Below, one piece after another: positions 1 to 12,261 of a DNA stretch of 64,000 nt. The stretch spans positions 52,564,158 to 52,628,157 of the forward strand of contig JAFMSR010000002.1 in NCBI GenBank assembly GCA_022818135.1, read 5' to 3'. Positions within the stretch are counted from its first letter, which is position 1. Every line of letters starts with the position of its first letter. A program made the translations under genes and the position numbers. Source of the DNA: Saxidomus purpurata. Lineage: Eukaryota > Mollusca > Bivalvia > Venerida > Veneridae. Below the pieces are notes generated by a model. It was not told where the DNA came from and made no database searches. It saw only the letters and a program-made list of their open reading frames with translations.

Positions 1-197
1 AGTTCATTGATAACACTTCATGTTGCTTTGTTTTATTTTTTTCAAAAACATAGTTGTGCTTGAGACTTTTTGACAAAAATGAGATAGATATATATATTAT
101 ATATATTTAAAAAGGCAATCGAAGAGTATTCAGTCGACAGTGATCCGTTTCTTTAATGTCAAAAGCAGTGTAAGGGGTAAAAGCAATCACATTTCCA

Positions 198-269
198 TTT
201 TTCTCAGCGTAGATTGCGCCTGAAACGTGAAAAGCGCTTTTCTCTATTTTTCTCAGCGTAGATTGCGCC
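198..269 (+). repeat. 23-bp direct repeat, two copies
   Basis: The same 23 bases, ending in agattgcgcc, occur at 198-220 and 247-269, 49 bp apart. Just downstream, acgacaactc is also duplicated. No function is evident. Confidence 0.7.
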
Positions 270-778
270 CTCTATGCAACGAACGACAACTCAATTACAA
301 ACGACAACTCTTTCATTACCAAAAAATAGACTGTGTCTACAGTTTTCATCTCCGAAGGTCCTCAATTTTTCAATGAAGAGAGACGCATATATTCGATCTA
401 TTGCTTAAGGTCCACTACTAGGAAAAGAAGGAGTTATTTCAATGGCTGTCTTACCTTATGCAGACCTAAAGAAGATTGGCAGGTTAAAATGTAGAAAGTG
501 TGAAACGAGAGTGTGTTTTTGTGAAATTATCGACAAGACCACCCTGGTCTTTTTCTTTCTTCATAATGCTGAAAATTATGCCTTTTGTTATCTCTCCACT
601 TTCTTTTTATCTTTCTGTTTTTAATTTTCCCTTTAAGTCTTCTTTGTGCATCTTTTACCCACCACGTATTAAATATAGCGGGCCGCTGTCCACAATAAAA
701 TTTTTGTACATAATTTATTATTTAGCAATGAATCATTTCAAATTCCAAAAAATTCAACGACAAATTATCAATTAAATA

Positions 779-784
779 TTTATT
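779..784 (-). terminator. Candidate poly(A) signal of the gene at 916-1467
   Basis: AATAAA on the minus strand, about 130 bases past the stop codon of the upstream secreted-protein gene. Distance and orientation fit a polyadenylation signal, but no cleavage site can be proven from sequence. Confidence 0.5.
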
Positions 785-915
785 AGCGGGTTTGAACGAT
801 AAAAATACAAATGTACATGTAATTTAAATTTACTCATTATATACAAACAAGCAACTAGTAAAAATCCATTCCTAATGTCTATTTCATCAACATACATGTA
901 TATGTTCACAGTAAA

Positions 916-1467
916 TTATGGAGCAACATAATAAACTGATGCACCGCAAAACAAGTCCGTGTTTGGAACCTGATTTTCAGCATTCAACCGGATTCTATCA
1001 AACTCAACACCCCATCGGTCTGTGACGACAGTTATCACTAAGCTGTATCTCCCTGGGCGCAGATTCAGAGCTGGTCCAAGATTTCCAGAGTTTCTGAAGA
1101 CGTTCCATTCGTGCCCACTCCTCCATTTTTCAAAGGTCTGAAATTTAGCGAAGCTGATACCGTTGAACAGTAGCGTAATATTGTCCGAAGGGCCGTCATT
1201 TGAGTAACGGATGTCATCAACAAACAATGTTACATTCTGCGACGCGTTGTATGCTTCAACACAAATGGTAAACTCTATACGTGACAGTCCGGCTTCGTCT
1301 TCTACCCTTAGAGTTTTCAGATCCGACGCCTCTGACCGCCATACCCACATAGCATCTTGATCCTGTCTTAAAGCATCTTCGAATTCGTAATGTTTTTGTA
1401 TTTCCATTTGTGCATCTAATGTATGCAAGGCACTGTACAGCACCAACAAGGCTATCACAAACTTCAT
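916..1467 (-). CDS. Secreted two-cysteine domain protein (family member A)
   Basis: This gene encodes a 183-residue secreted protein of unknown function. Residues 1-19 form a signal peptide with a hydrophobic core and probable cleavage after DA. The rest is one domain with alternating polar and hydrophobic strands, which suggests an all-beta fold. Landmarks are YEFEDAL (27-33), a WRSEAS block (43-48), Cys69, VDDIRYSNDGPSD (83-95), FEKWRSGHEWN (112-122), TDRWGVEFDRI (149-159) and CGASV (174-178). Cys69 and Cys174 are the only cysteines after the signal peptide and probably pair. Three N-glycosylation sequons (N74, N78, N96) are present. The frame is a single uninterrupted exon from ATG to stop. 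It is about 60% identical by eye to the product of 21896-22444, and more distantly related to those of 14451-15014 and the N-terminus of 30839-32773. A lectin-like or matrix role is possible but unproven. Confidence 0.88.
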   Translation of the reverse strand: MKFVIALLVLYSALHTLDAQMEIQKHYEFEDALRQDQDAMWVWRSEASDLKTLRVEDEAGLSRIEFTICVEAYNASQNVTLFVDDIRYSNDGPSDNITLLFNGISFAKFQTFEKWRSGHEWNVFRNSGNLGPALNLRPGRYSLVITVVTDRWGVEFDRIRLNAENQVPNTDLFCGASVYYVAP

Positions 1468-1550
1468 TTTTATCTCTAATGTATTCGGTATAAATTGAAG
1501 TTATTAGTTCCTCAAATTTAATCAAACTGCCAAAAGTGTTGACTGTTACG

Positions 1551-1562
1551 TCCTTTTAAAGC
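1551..1562 (-). promoter_or_regulatory. TATA-like element upstream of member A
   Basis: On the minus strand this reads gctttaaaagga, about 85-95 bases upstream of the ATG at 1467. That spacing would give a 5' UTR of some 50-60 bases. No other core element was recognised. Confidence 0.35.
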
Positions 1563-3140
1563 CAAGCCAAACAGACACAAAGATGCGTAACGGATTAACT
1601 TTAAAAAAAACTGAGTATTTTATGTGGTTACTGTTACTTTAACCTCCCCAAATTTGCGTTATTTTGTACACTCCTTCTCTTTTCATGATGAATAATCGAA
1701 CTTTTTCTATTGTTTCGTCCCTAATTGATGATTATTGAATGTATTGATCTCTTTGATTTTTGTTCTGCCCAAAATAAGTAACTTAAAATGTATTTGATTT
1801 ATATGTTTTCAAGAACATTAAACGAGCAATGAGATGTTTTACGCAGTAATCAGTATAGTGGCATGATTTACGAACTTTCTATCAGCACCTAATAGTAATT
1901 TGTTATAAAGAAGAGACAATTTTTTAGTATGATTGCACTTCAAAACAGACTGAATTAACTGCAATAACATATCCTTCTTCCTTGCAAAAACAATAGAAAA
2001 CAATTTTTTGATTATACATATATATATTGCATTTCATTAAAAGTACGGCGACATCTCGTGTTTCATGTCGAAATCAATTCGGTAAAATATCAAGTCTACT
2101 ATTTTACAACGATGTGAATTGAATTATTGTGCTTTTTGACAGGTCGGACTTTTTATGAGATCGAGATGACGAATGTACTGTTGTACATGCATGTGACCTT
2201 AGCCCCGCCAAATTCCATAAACGGATCTGTCCCTCTTTCAATTTAAACAGTACCATTTATTGTTCAAAGGGGTACCAGACTAAATTACAGTCAGTACGAA
2301 TCATGATCAGACTGAAAGTGTACATGTACATATGATCATGATCTACACTCGTCACATGGGAAGAATCGCTTGCCGCCAGCAGGCTCAGATTTGCTAACGA
2401 AACCTGTCTATGGGGATCGAGACCATTCAAGTTTTTAATAAAAATGAAAATAGTTTGCATCTAAAACCTCCACATATGAATCAACTAAATCTTTATTTTA
2501 TGATAGTAACAATCGAGAAAAACAAGTCGGAAAAGTACACACAGTGTATTTGAAAACGAATAAATTAATCTTACATGTGCTGGGGGACACGTATGATGTA
2601 AATGAAATTGCTTGCTTAACCGAAGTATCTACCAAGAAAACAATGAATATGTAAGACAGGCACAAGTTTTACGTTAATATAGACACTACTTGCATGCATA
2701 AATATATCTCTAAAACAATGAAACGCATGCTCCAGGATAGAAAAAGACAGGGTTTGACGTTAATGGAAGAATTTTCATGTTGTTGATCCTTTTTTTAAAA
2801 ATGATATGACGGTAAAATAATGAGACAGGAAACGTCGGGTTTTAATGAAACGAAAAGACAACTCATATACAACATACTGCTTTCAGTGATAGATGACTGC
2901 ACTGTCATAGAAAGATCAAAGAATACACTTAAACGATAAAATGTTACATGTAAGACATACAACCATAATTATGTACCAGTTCATTTTAGAAAATAAAATC
3001 TGTTTGAAAGATTTTTTAGTTGAACTCTTTTGTAAAAACTATGTTTTAGTACTATGCAGTGACTTTTAAACATTGTTTATTTTGGGGTTTTTTAAACATG
3101 GTGGCTGATAGCGGATAACTTGTGAGTTTTGTAACATTTA
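1563..3140. other. Gene-free AT-rich stretch
   Basis: I find no convincing gene, tRNA or ordered repeat here. A 67-codon open frame at 2257-2460 on the minus strand has no recognisable features. Confidence 0.55.
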
Positions 3141-3345
3141 TCTAAGAAATAATAAATGTATCGCTGTATTTTATTGTTGATTTAAATACAGCTAGGAGTT
3201 CGGATGCGTAGTAATTAAATCAGGAGTGACTTTAATCAGCCATAAAATACAGGGAAGCATTTATTATTTCGATTATAACACGATATTGTCTTTGAAAAAT
3301 ACCCTGAACTATGTTCAACGCGTAGAGTTTCAATAGAACGTGCAC
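3141..3345 (+). mobile_element. Palindromic MITE family A, copy 1 (partial)
   Basis: The arm agaaataataaatg near 3144 is mirrored by catttattatttc near 3260, and between them lie matched tracts such as gctgtattttat and taaaatacag. The same layout occurs at 36698-37066 and 43988-44378. The copy is cut short on the right, where LINE coding sequence starts at about 3350. No transposase is encoded, so it is non-autonomous. Confidence 0.65.
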
Positions 3346-3349
3346 GCAC

Positions 3350-4975
3350 GCCCCCTTTATATATATCCTACAAGCAGAAGCAATGGCATGTAAAATTAGG
3401 CAAAATACTAATATTCAAGGAATTACACTCCCCCGTCATGATAACAAAGATTTAGAATCACGAATCAGTCAATTTGTTGATGATACACAGTTCTTCTGTA
3501 GAAATGAAAAATCGATTCCGTTTATTTTTGAAACACTTAGTCAATATGAAAAAGCATCAGGGGCAAAATTAAATAAGGAAAAAACAACGGGAATATTACT
3601 TGGAAAGATTAAAAATAAAAAACCTGAGTTCAAAGAAATAAACTGGACTAAGACATTTGTAAAAACTCTAGGCATCCATCATGGCTATAATATCGATGAA
3701 AATGCAATTTGGATGGAAAAGGTTAACAAAATTAAGGCTTGCCTTAGCGTGTGGAAAATGAGAAATTTAACTTTTCAGGGGAAAATTATAATTCTAAAAA
3801 GTTACGTTATCTCGATCATTACTTATGAAATAGAAGCCAAGGGTATCCCAGAAAAGTTTGTAGAAATAATTGAAAATTTAATTAAAGACTTCATATGGGA
3901 CCAAAACGCCCACTGGTGAACAAAAATACTATCAGGCTTAACCGCGAACATGGAGGTTTAAGCTTTCCTGACATACGCGCGATCCAAAAAAGTATAAATA
4001 TTAAAACAATATACCGAATAATTCATTCAGATCTTCAAAACTGGAATGCTATAGGAAAACACTACCTACAATCTGAGGATAAGCGTTTCTCTCAACTGTT
4101 TTTTATATGTAGTTGTTCATCACTGAAAGGACTAAATATGAGTACGAAACTGAGTAAGTTTTATGCAAAAGCAGTGGAACATGGGGTTGATTTTAGGAAA
4201 ACGGTTTCCGTTAAAGGTGAAAAAGATCTGATGTCTGCACCGCTTTTTGGGAATTTTGAAATTCAATATAAAAACAAGTCTATTTTCTTCTCATCATTTA
4301 CTAAAAGTAATATTTTATCAATAAGCGATATCTGGAATACAATAGAAGGACAATTCATAACTGAATATAGTTTGCTTCAAAAGTTGAAATTTAAAAGTAA
4401 CTGGATCTAAGAATGGTCAATCTTAAAACAAAGTATTCCCAGACAAATTATAGGGTTGTTAAAGGAAAATAAGTATAAAATTGAAAGGGATTTTCAGATA
4501 ACAATTAGTAGCCTCACAATTTATAAATCAGGTAAAAAACCCGGTGCAACAAGAAACATTAAAGCAAAAAGATGTCTCGCAAATATATAACAAAAAAGAA
4601 CAGTTATTAATATCTGAACGGAAATGGGAAGATCTATTTGGCAAAACGTTTCAATGAATAAAATATGGTCCAGCATTTACAAATCTGAGGCATCTTTAAA
4701 GGCAAAACAACTACAATGGAAATTTTTACACCGAATTCTATTTACTGAACATAAATTGAATCTAATGGGAATTTCAAACGGTATGTGTGTTAACTGCAAA
4801 GAAAAAAGGGAAACATTAATGCATCTGTTCTGGGAATGCAAAAATGCTATATCTATATCTATATAGAGAAAGTTGCGGATCGTTTTAGAATTAAATCAAG
4901 TACATGGCAACCTTTTTAAATTTGATATCATAGAGAGAGAGTGCCTTTTTGATTTATTCCAACCCTGTCATATGT
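3350..4975 (+). pseudogene. Non-LTR retrotransposon (L1-like) reverse transcriptase remnant
   Basis: This is a decayed LINE ORF2. Reading starts inside the polymerase domain: PFIYILQAEAMA at about 3353-3388 matches the conserved 'SP-hydrophobic-E-hydrophobic' block before the catalytic motif. FVDDTQ at 3473-3490 is the FxDD catalytic box, followed by the KLNKEKT thumb region. The frame shifts near 3895-3919, a stop falls at 4408, and reading resumes at 4624-4866 with a Cys-rich C-terminal motif (CVNCKEKRETLMHLFWEC). A further shifted piece (KVADRFRIKSSTW, then IERECLFDL) extends it to about 4975. The 5' end, including endonuclease and palm start, is missing, as is usual for truncated insertions. 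It cannot be functional. Confidence 0.85.
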
Positions 4976-6700
4976 AAACTAATTAAAACTAGTAAACCAA
5001 AAGACATCAACCTTGGAACATTGGAAAACAACAGAAACATATAATGAACATGTTTACACGTTTCATTTCAATTTGAGTACACTGTCATGTTAATGAATAT
5101 TCGGCTTTAATCGTTTGACGCTGGAAAAAGTCAAATATTTTGTCGCAATACTAAACAGTTAAATGCTGAATGTGTCCTCTATATTAATGTAAGTGAAGCA
5201 AATAATTCATAAAATTCCTCAAGCCTAATGTGAATCAATCACTCTTAATTTAGTTTCGTTTCGCACAAGCATAAATAGTTCTTGTTATAGTATTTTATGC
5301 TGACTAATGAAGTACTGTGTTCTATTCGGTGAATCGTTTTCATATATTATCAGTCAGGTTAATCATGTGATTATTTTGCTCAAATGTTCAATTTTTTAAA
5401 TATTTTATTCTTTTTGAATGCTCCAAACTATGCTCTTCGACCTTTTCATAAATGTCCATTAAAGTGCCATAGGCAAGATAATTGGGATTTGCGAATGATA
5501 TCCTTAGGCTTAAATTTGAAATAGATTCATTAAGAATCGTGCACGCACGGAATGCTTTTAACATCCTATTCAGCCATAACCTATTTCTAAGCGAGTTTGC
5601 GCTTTGGAAAACGTGATTTATGCTGAAGTCATAAATATAATGTAAAGATTATTTTTCCTCATATCTATAAAAGTAATTTTCCAACAACTTTTAGAAGAAA
5701 TAAAATAAATTTTACAGTTACATTACCTCTTTCAATGGTTATCATCATGAAATGCATGATTTCCAATGTAAGTAAATACAGTAGATTCTTGGAAAACATA
5801 TAAGAAATCAGAACCTGAGTTAACTATTGATGGATATACATAAAATAACTATCTACAAGAAAGGCTGGATTTCCACTTTTTGGCTGAATTTCAAATACGA
5901 TGTTTTACAAATTGTCTTTATATTGAAAGGGAATTTAGATATTACTTCACAGTCAGAATGTTTTGTTCGTATAACTGGCAATCGTAACTTTTAGGAAAGT
6001 TAAAATTCAGCGATGTATGTCTTCTATATTGAAATTATGATGGCAAATATTTAGAACGGTAATACCACTTCCTAAAGCGAATGCATAGGAAAGCTTTACA
6101 GATTGTTACTCAAGCATAATTATTTATTTTCCAAATCATCCTTACTGACGTTGACTATTGCCAAATATTCGTATTCTACCTGACATATCTACAAGATTTT
6201 ATTCAAATAATCCTCTATATTTGATACATACAGCTTGTTTAAAATTCTATACAAAGTATATATTGTAACAGTATAATCCCATTGGTCTTTTATTCTATGG
6301 GTGATCATTTTGTGATTAATCATTTCAGGGAATATTTAATGACAACAACTTTCTGAACTTTTTTTAATGGCATATATAAAAAATGCTAACGTCCTAAATC
6401 AGGAATTCAAGAAACAATCTGACTGAAACCCACGGAGCCACATTTTGTCGCAGGACTTAACGTTTTATCAAGTTTTATTCAGCCCTAAACCAATTTCTAA
6501 TGTGTCTCCGGAATTTTGGACTTAAGACAGCGTTAAGGACTGAATTCCCAATTACTGTATCCATTATTTTGCCTCACAGGTTAAGAAGTATTCTTTCGAC
6601 AGCACTTTTTACTGGAGAAAGTAATTAAAAATTGAGTGAATCTTAATGTCTTTTTCGAAATGATGATGGTTATGTCTCAAGACATATGTACGACACCATT
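4976..6700. other. Gene-free stretch
   Basis: No gene is visible. A fragment near 5288-5340 (attttatgctgactaatgaa) resembles the start of MITE family B found at 37481 and 40701. Confidence 0.5.
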
Positions 6701-6990
6701 CAGGATGGTGCGGTGGCCATGTTGATTAACGTCTCTGGGTACCATTATCGGAGGTCCCTGGTTCCACGATCGGCCGGGGCACTGGAAATTTCAGAACGTT
6801 TTATTCAGTGTTTCCAACCCATGTCTAATATATGAACTGGTTAAAGCCTGGACGGTAGTCCCGTGTACCGGTGTATACACTTGAAAGTTAAAGAACCAAC
6901 GGGTTTCTTAAAGAGCTTGTTTCCCACCCATCTGAACTGAACTGGTTATTAAACCAGAGGTAAGGGCCTTTGCAGTTTCATCTTAAGAGA
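6701..6990 (+). mobile_element. tRNA-derived SINE
   Basis: The head carries an A-box-like stretch (tggccatgttgattaacg, 6714-6731) and a B-box-like stretch (ggttccacgatc, 6760-6771) with tRNA-like spacing. The body includes gttaaagaacca at 6887-6898. The same motif lies in the same orientation relative to the head in the SINE at 37861-38044, so the two probably share a central domain. The 3' end is uncertain. Confidence 0.65.
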
Positions 6991-8597
6991 AATCCAAGGG
7001 TCGGCCTGGACAGTCCAAATCACTACGGCACAACTCTTAATTTGCATTTAAATAAAAGTTTATTAAAATTTATTTTCTAACCGTTTTCTACAGCATTCGG
7101 CGTTAATCATGCAGATCCTATTTTTGTTTTCACATTGTAGCATGTAGTATTTAGGAACGTGCAGAAAGTAGCATGAAAATGTGCATGTTTTAAAACTATT
7201 TTATAAGGATATTCGTAAAATAAAAATTAATTTTATTTATTTTCAAAGCCACATGTTTATGGTAGACCGTTGTCAACGTCGACAAGACATTGTGGTTAAC
7301 CATAAAATCACAATCCTCACCTAACTGAAATGTAGTCGCGTATTTTATATTAACTAATTGTTTATTTTATATTAACTAATTGTTTATGTGTTATTGTGTG
7401 CTTGTTTCTTATCATTTTTGTTTGTTGTGGATATTACTTTTACTTAGAAATAAATAAGCATTGATCATGATGGGACCAATTGCAGTATTAAAAATGGGAA
7501 CAATTTAGTTGTCATACGTCTTTAATTTCAATTTGGGGCCATAAAAATATAGATTCAAATATATCAGAACTAGATATCTAACACAAAGGTACGTAGCAAG
7601 TACAACACTAAGAAAAGTCGAGCTTCAAATTCTTTTGAAATGTAAAACTAAAGACACTAGTTAACATAACTATTTCCACCGCCAGCACAATACTCAGGTG
7701 AATTATGAGACAAACATAAGCCCAGTTGCTTAAATTTTTAATCTAACTGATAAATGTTTTTTCGGATCAATCTTCATCATGTTCATACCGAGTAGAAAAG
7801 TGTGTTGTAACACTGCCGAATAAAATACAGAATGCAGACGACAGTTTTCACAAATGTTTCAACATTCAGTTGGTTATTCGGTGGAGTCACAGCACATTTT
7901 TCATCTCAATAAAGATTCATCTGAAAGAGCATTTATCAGCTAAAAACAATTTTTTTTTATTACACTCCCTTATCTTAAACAGAAAGATTCATTTTTTTAA
8001 TCTATTCACCTGTCGGCCGTAAGCACGCATTGAAAAAAAACCACATGGTGCCTCATTGCCACAAAATGACGCCACTAAAGGGTTTGACGTCATTTGGAAA
8101 TACACCCAAGGCACCCTTTGACGTGGCAGCGAGCTGCAGTATGCAAAAGCGGTGCAGGATAATGTTGAATTGAACGTTAAATCACGACATTTGATATATG
8201 CTAGCCTATAACACCGCCGAATTTTACACGCGAGTAAAAAAAAACTTTTGTGAAATACCATCGTTTGATTAAATTAAATGTCTATACCAAGCAAAATGTG
8301 CACATTTCGCCGATTCGGCCGCTTTGCATTTCAGAGTAGTAATTAAAACGCCCAAGAAACATAAGTACATTGTATGTATAACCGTTATTTGTCAGCCAAT
8401 ATAACATGTTAAGTGTATGTATTCATTGAACTTATTTTTTGCAATCATCGCGTTGGTATTCAAGAAAATATACAATCATATACGCGTATTTTTGGAAAAA
8501 AAACGTATACTCATTTATTTATTTATGCTCGATTGCGAAACTAGTTCTTACAACTTATATTAATCGCTCTCGAGACTCACTCCTTGAAGGCAGGCGA
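6991..8597. other. Gene-free stretch
   Basis: No gene recognised. A 25-bp tandem duplication (tattttatattaactaattgt) lies at about 7331-7385. The 90-codon minus-strand open frame at 7989-8261 has no family features. Confidence 0.5.
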
Positions 8598-8714
8598 TGT
8601 TAGAATATCTAATATATGTGTCTCGTCCAAGGACACAACCGTCTTATTGGTGGTGACTGAACCCGGGACCGTCCGATCCCGAGTCGAACGCATTACCACT
8701 GCACTACGATGGCT
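8598..8714 (-). mobile_element. tRNA-derived SINE head
   Basis: On the minus strand there is a tRNA-like head: A box gtgcagtggtaatgc (8690-8705) and B box cgggttcagtca (8654-8665), with a plausible anticodon-arm region between. It lacks clean acceptor pairing and does not look like a functional tRNA. Open frames across 8584-8945 are chance products. Confidence 0.6.
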
Positions 8715-8719
8715 CCAGA

Positions 8720-10485
8720 TACATGGAAAACTAGTCCTGCTCCTGGTTGTAATGTTGTTGTTGTAGTCTCTTCCCCACTTCCAGAGGAGAATTACGAGAA
8801 ATTCAAATTTTTAATCACACTAGAACTATCACTGAAGGTGATGAATATCCCCGAACACCGCGCAGTTTATACAATTTATGTAAGATGTGATGCTTTATTG
8901 CTTGACCACGCACATCTACGCATACATAGCGACCCGAAACATTGACCATGCACAACTAGGCATGGTACTTATTACTTCTGTGAAATATCATTAAATTCTG
9001 ACCAGGGGTTTTGGAGATTAAAAGCACACAAGAATTTATTATCTCGAGCCCATGTGACATTGATATTTGACCTAGTGACGCGAAACATGCACAACAAAGC
9101 ATAGTACTTTTCACTTCAGTGAAGTATCAGAAGAGTTGGAGATTTAGCGTCCACAATATTTTACCACCTCGAGACCTTGACTGACAGACATGCATATTCC
9201 AAATACTCCCCCCCCCCCCACACACACACACACAAATTTTGTGTCGAGGGTTATTAGCCATTTTGTTGCCAACACACTATCCTCGACCATGGTACACTGT
9301 TCAATAATTTGAGCAAGTTGTTTTACAGATGTCATTTCAACTCATTTGAAGCAAAGAGTGAACGGACGGATGGCGCACGGACAATGTACGGAATACATCA
9401 GATGGTAAACGATCACATCAGCTCATCCCGAGCATATTTCTCCGGCGAGCTAAAATAGAAAGAAATAAATAAAGAGAAAAAGGGACGTACCTTTTTCAGG
9501 GAGTACAGTCACAACGATTCATTTACAATTATCTTGCTATTTGTACAGATTGGAGATGTGGCCGATTGTTGACGTTTACTTTTTAGACACAGGTCACGGC
9601 TGTTTGAATGTCCTGCACGAAATTCTCGTGATTTGTTATAAAACGTGAGAAAATACTGAACTGATATACTGAGCAAAAATAAAAAGTACCCGTTTTTGTA
9701 TCGGATTTATTCTTAAAGTTTAAAACCAAATAAAATCAATAAAATACAAAAAAATCAGGTTTTCGTTGGACAGTCCTTTACAACTGATTTTTTTAGAAAA
9801 CCACATTAGGCAGTAATGAGTAAGTATCGCAAAAGTCGTTTTTCACGTGCTCATTGTGCAAGGACAATGAACGTTCGAAGTTTGATAGTTTAGGTTTAAT
9901 AGTCTCATCCAATACATGTACATAGTAAGGCATAAAACATGCATTGGCCATTCTATCACAGGATAACAAGAGACTACATGTATTCATACCATCAGACTGA
10001 TTTTATACACTTACCAAAAGCTAGATTTCCATCGCTTATCAGACATTAAGAACTGCCATAAAATTAATGACAGTAAAACACTGATGAGAGAAAGCTGGCA
10101 CTAATGTGCATAAGTAAAAAGTGTTTTAAGAGACCAAATATCAAACCTGATCAGATCAGAGATGAACAGATAAGCGATGATTACCTAAGCTGAACAACAG
10201 TAAAAGGAGACAGTTGCTTAAAACAAATTGACAGTATACACATTGAATAAAATCTATGCACAGTATAAAATAGAACTTCTCTGCCGCGTAATTGTACTCT
10301 GTGACAAGTGGAGTAAAATCACACAAAATTGCTAACTTCGCAACCTGCAAAGGCTAAATATTGATCAAAGAAATTAGGCTATCGGTATGGCCCTTTATCG
10401 TTCACCGGGTACAGCTGCTTTGTGCCCTGATTATTTGTTTGCAAAACATGGAAACAATTTATGACATATTTCCAGGTTTAATCAG
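8720..10485. other. Gene-free stretch
   Basis: No gene visible. It contains a short C-tract plus CA repeat at 9210-9234 and degenerate duplicated phrases at 8900-9120 ('cgaaacattgaccatgcaca' type), suggesting an old interspersed repeat. Confidence 0.45.
9210..9234 (+). repeat. C-tract and (CA)n microsatellite
   Basis: A run of ten or so C followed by CA dinucleotides. The open frame through it on the other strand is not a gene. Confidence 0.85.
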
Positions 10486-10489
10486 AAAA

Positions 10490-11430
10490 TGTTATGCATA
10501 TAGAAGAACAAGGTATAGTTGGGCTCTGTGACCTAGTTTTTCCCAAGATGTATCAAATTTCTGCTAATCTTAGAAACCTTTACTGACAATTAGTATTTGC
10601 CCTGAAAATTTACCTCTAGATTATTAACAGGCTTTTCCATATTTATGACTCTGTCACAGTTGACCCCGTGCCCATATTCAAGATAGAGCTAGAAATCATA
10701 GAAACAACCTTTCTGACAATTTCCAGGATATTTTGGCTGAAAATGTAAGACAGGTGTTAACAAGGTTTTTCACATTTGGGCTTTAGACCTAGTTTTTGAT
10801 CAGTGACCCAAGAAACTTGTAGAAAATCAAACACCTATTCCGAACGTTTCAGGAATTGGGCTGATAATCTAGCCATATCCCGGGGAGCGATAGACACGAG
10901 TTTTCCAAGATTTGGGCTGCCGGTGACCGTCATATTTACGTTGACGCCCTTACGTAATCGACGTTTATCAGCTGCTGAAACATGTCGACGATATATACAT
11001 GATACCTAGGGTCGTGAAAATGTAACATGAGTGTTAACGAAAATTTTACAATACTTTCTTGTGACATATTTTTGACCCTATTTGTCACATATTCGAACTT
11101 GGGTAGAAATTTCAAAACAATTTTTACATATTTCCAAAATTTGGGCTGAATATGTGAACCTCAAGTGTTAACAAGTTTCCATACAGGCCAGTGCCATCTA
11201 TTTATTTACCCCAGAGATCCATATTCGAACTTGAGCTAGTTTACTCACTCTAGGCAACCTTGACTATGTTCGGCGCATTTGGGATCGATGTGACCTCTTG
11301 AGTGTTAAAAAGTTTTTATTGGGGTAAATGTTCTTCACATTTTGGCCTATTAACCCAAATATTCGGCTAAAATCAACCACAATCTGCCTTATCATATATG
11401 AAATAAGGTTGCCTCCAAAGCCTTAACGAT
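10490..11430 (+). repeat. Degenerate ~135-bp tandem repeat, bivalve type
   Basis: The phrase gtgttaacaag or a close variant recurs at about 10621, 10754, 11031, 11165 and 11302, that is, at about 135 bp or double that. Each is followed by 'ttttcacatttgggctttagacctagtttttgacc'-like text in phase. I recall similar arrays as common interspersed repeats in bivalves. There are about seven decayed units and no coding potential. Confidence 0.75.
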
Positions 11431-11484
11431 TCTAATTTTGGGTCATGTTGCCTTGTTTTTTTCCCGAAATACCCCTTTTTAACC

Positions 11485-11641
11485 CCCCCCCGGAATTTAT
11501 AAAAAAAAAACCCCCCCCCCCTTTTTTTTTAAAAATAAAAAAAAAAAAAAAAATATATTTTTTTAAAAATAAATTATGAAAAAAAAAAAAAAAAAAAAAT
11601 TTTTTTTTTTTTTTTTTTCCCCCCCCCCCCCCCCCCCATTT

Positions 11642-11711
<70 letters not shown>

Positions 11712-11737
11712 CCCCCCCCCCCCCCCACACAAAAAAA
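11485..11737. repeat. Extreme homopolymer block (A, T and C runs)
   Basis: Successive pure runs of C, A, T and C, including a T run of more than 60 bases. Poly-Lys, poly-Phe, poly-Pro and poly-Gly open frames across it on both strands are artefacts of base composition. Such a block is a known weak point for long-read consensus and may not reflect the true genome. Confidence 0.85.
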
Positions 11738-12261
11738 GATCCTAAAAAGATGTTAGGAAGGATGATAGGGAACACGATAAAAAATATAGTGCATCGGGAC
11801 ATTGTCTTTGTTTTGCAATATTTGCAAAAAAATGCGGCCATAAAGTTTAGAATTGTCAAAATTAACGTTAAGTCTAACATTTGACCTCGCCGTTTTTCTT
11901 TTCCGGTTTTTATAGACCAAAATGAGGACAATACTTTCCCCACTAAAGTTTTAAAATCAATCTATCGACCATGCGCCGAACATAGCATCCTGCGCCGAAC
12001 ATAGCCGGTTACCTACTAACTGTGTTACTGGAATGGGAAGTAACCGATGATCCCCAAGTTCCCAACATAAATTGACTGGTTCCAAGTCCAACCTATTTAG
12101 TGGAGACTTGATTTTTATTATTATGGATATTTATTTGATTTTATAAGAAGTAAAATACATGTCACATGGCTAAAAATAAAGGTTACTACAGTAACAAAAT
12201 CACAAGCTCAAAAATGTTCTGGTTTATTTGGTCTGAATGGACTAGACCTTTATCCCTATAT

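Larger units (their letters stand above)
1..915. other. Gene-free stretch at left edge
   Basis: I see no gene here. Short open frames at 442-775 show no family features or codon structure. The stretch holds a short direct repeat (198-269) and, at its right end, the 3' flank of the minus-strand secreted-protein gene that starts at 1467. Confidence 0.6.

Noticed and set aside
8598..8714. Functional tRNA gene
   Set aside because: A and B boxes are present but acceptor and D-arm pairing are poor, so a SINE head is more likely.
11432..11943. Open frames rich in Lys, Gly, Phe and Pro on both strands
   Set aside because: Produced by homopolymer runs, probably a consensus artefact.
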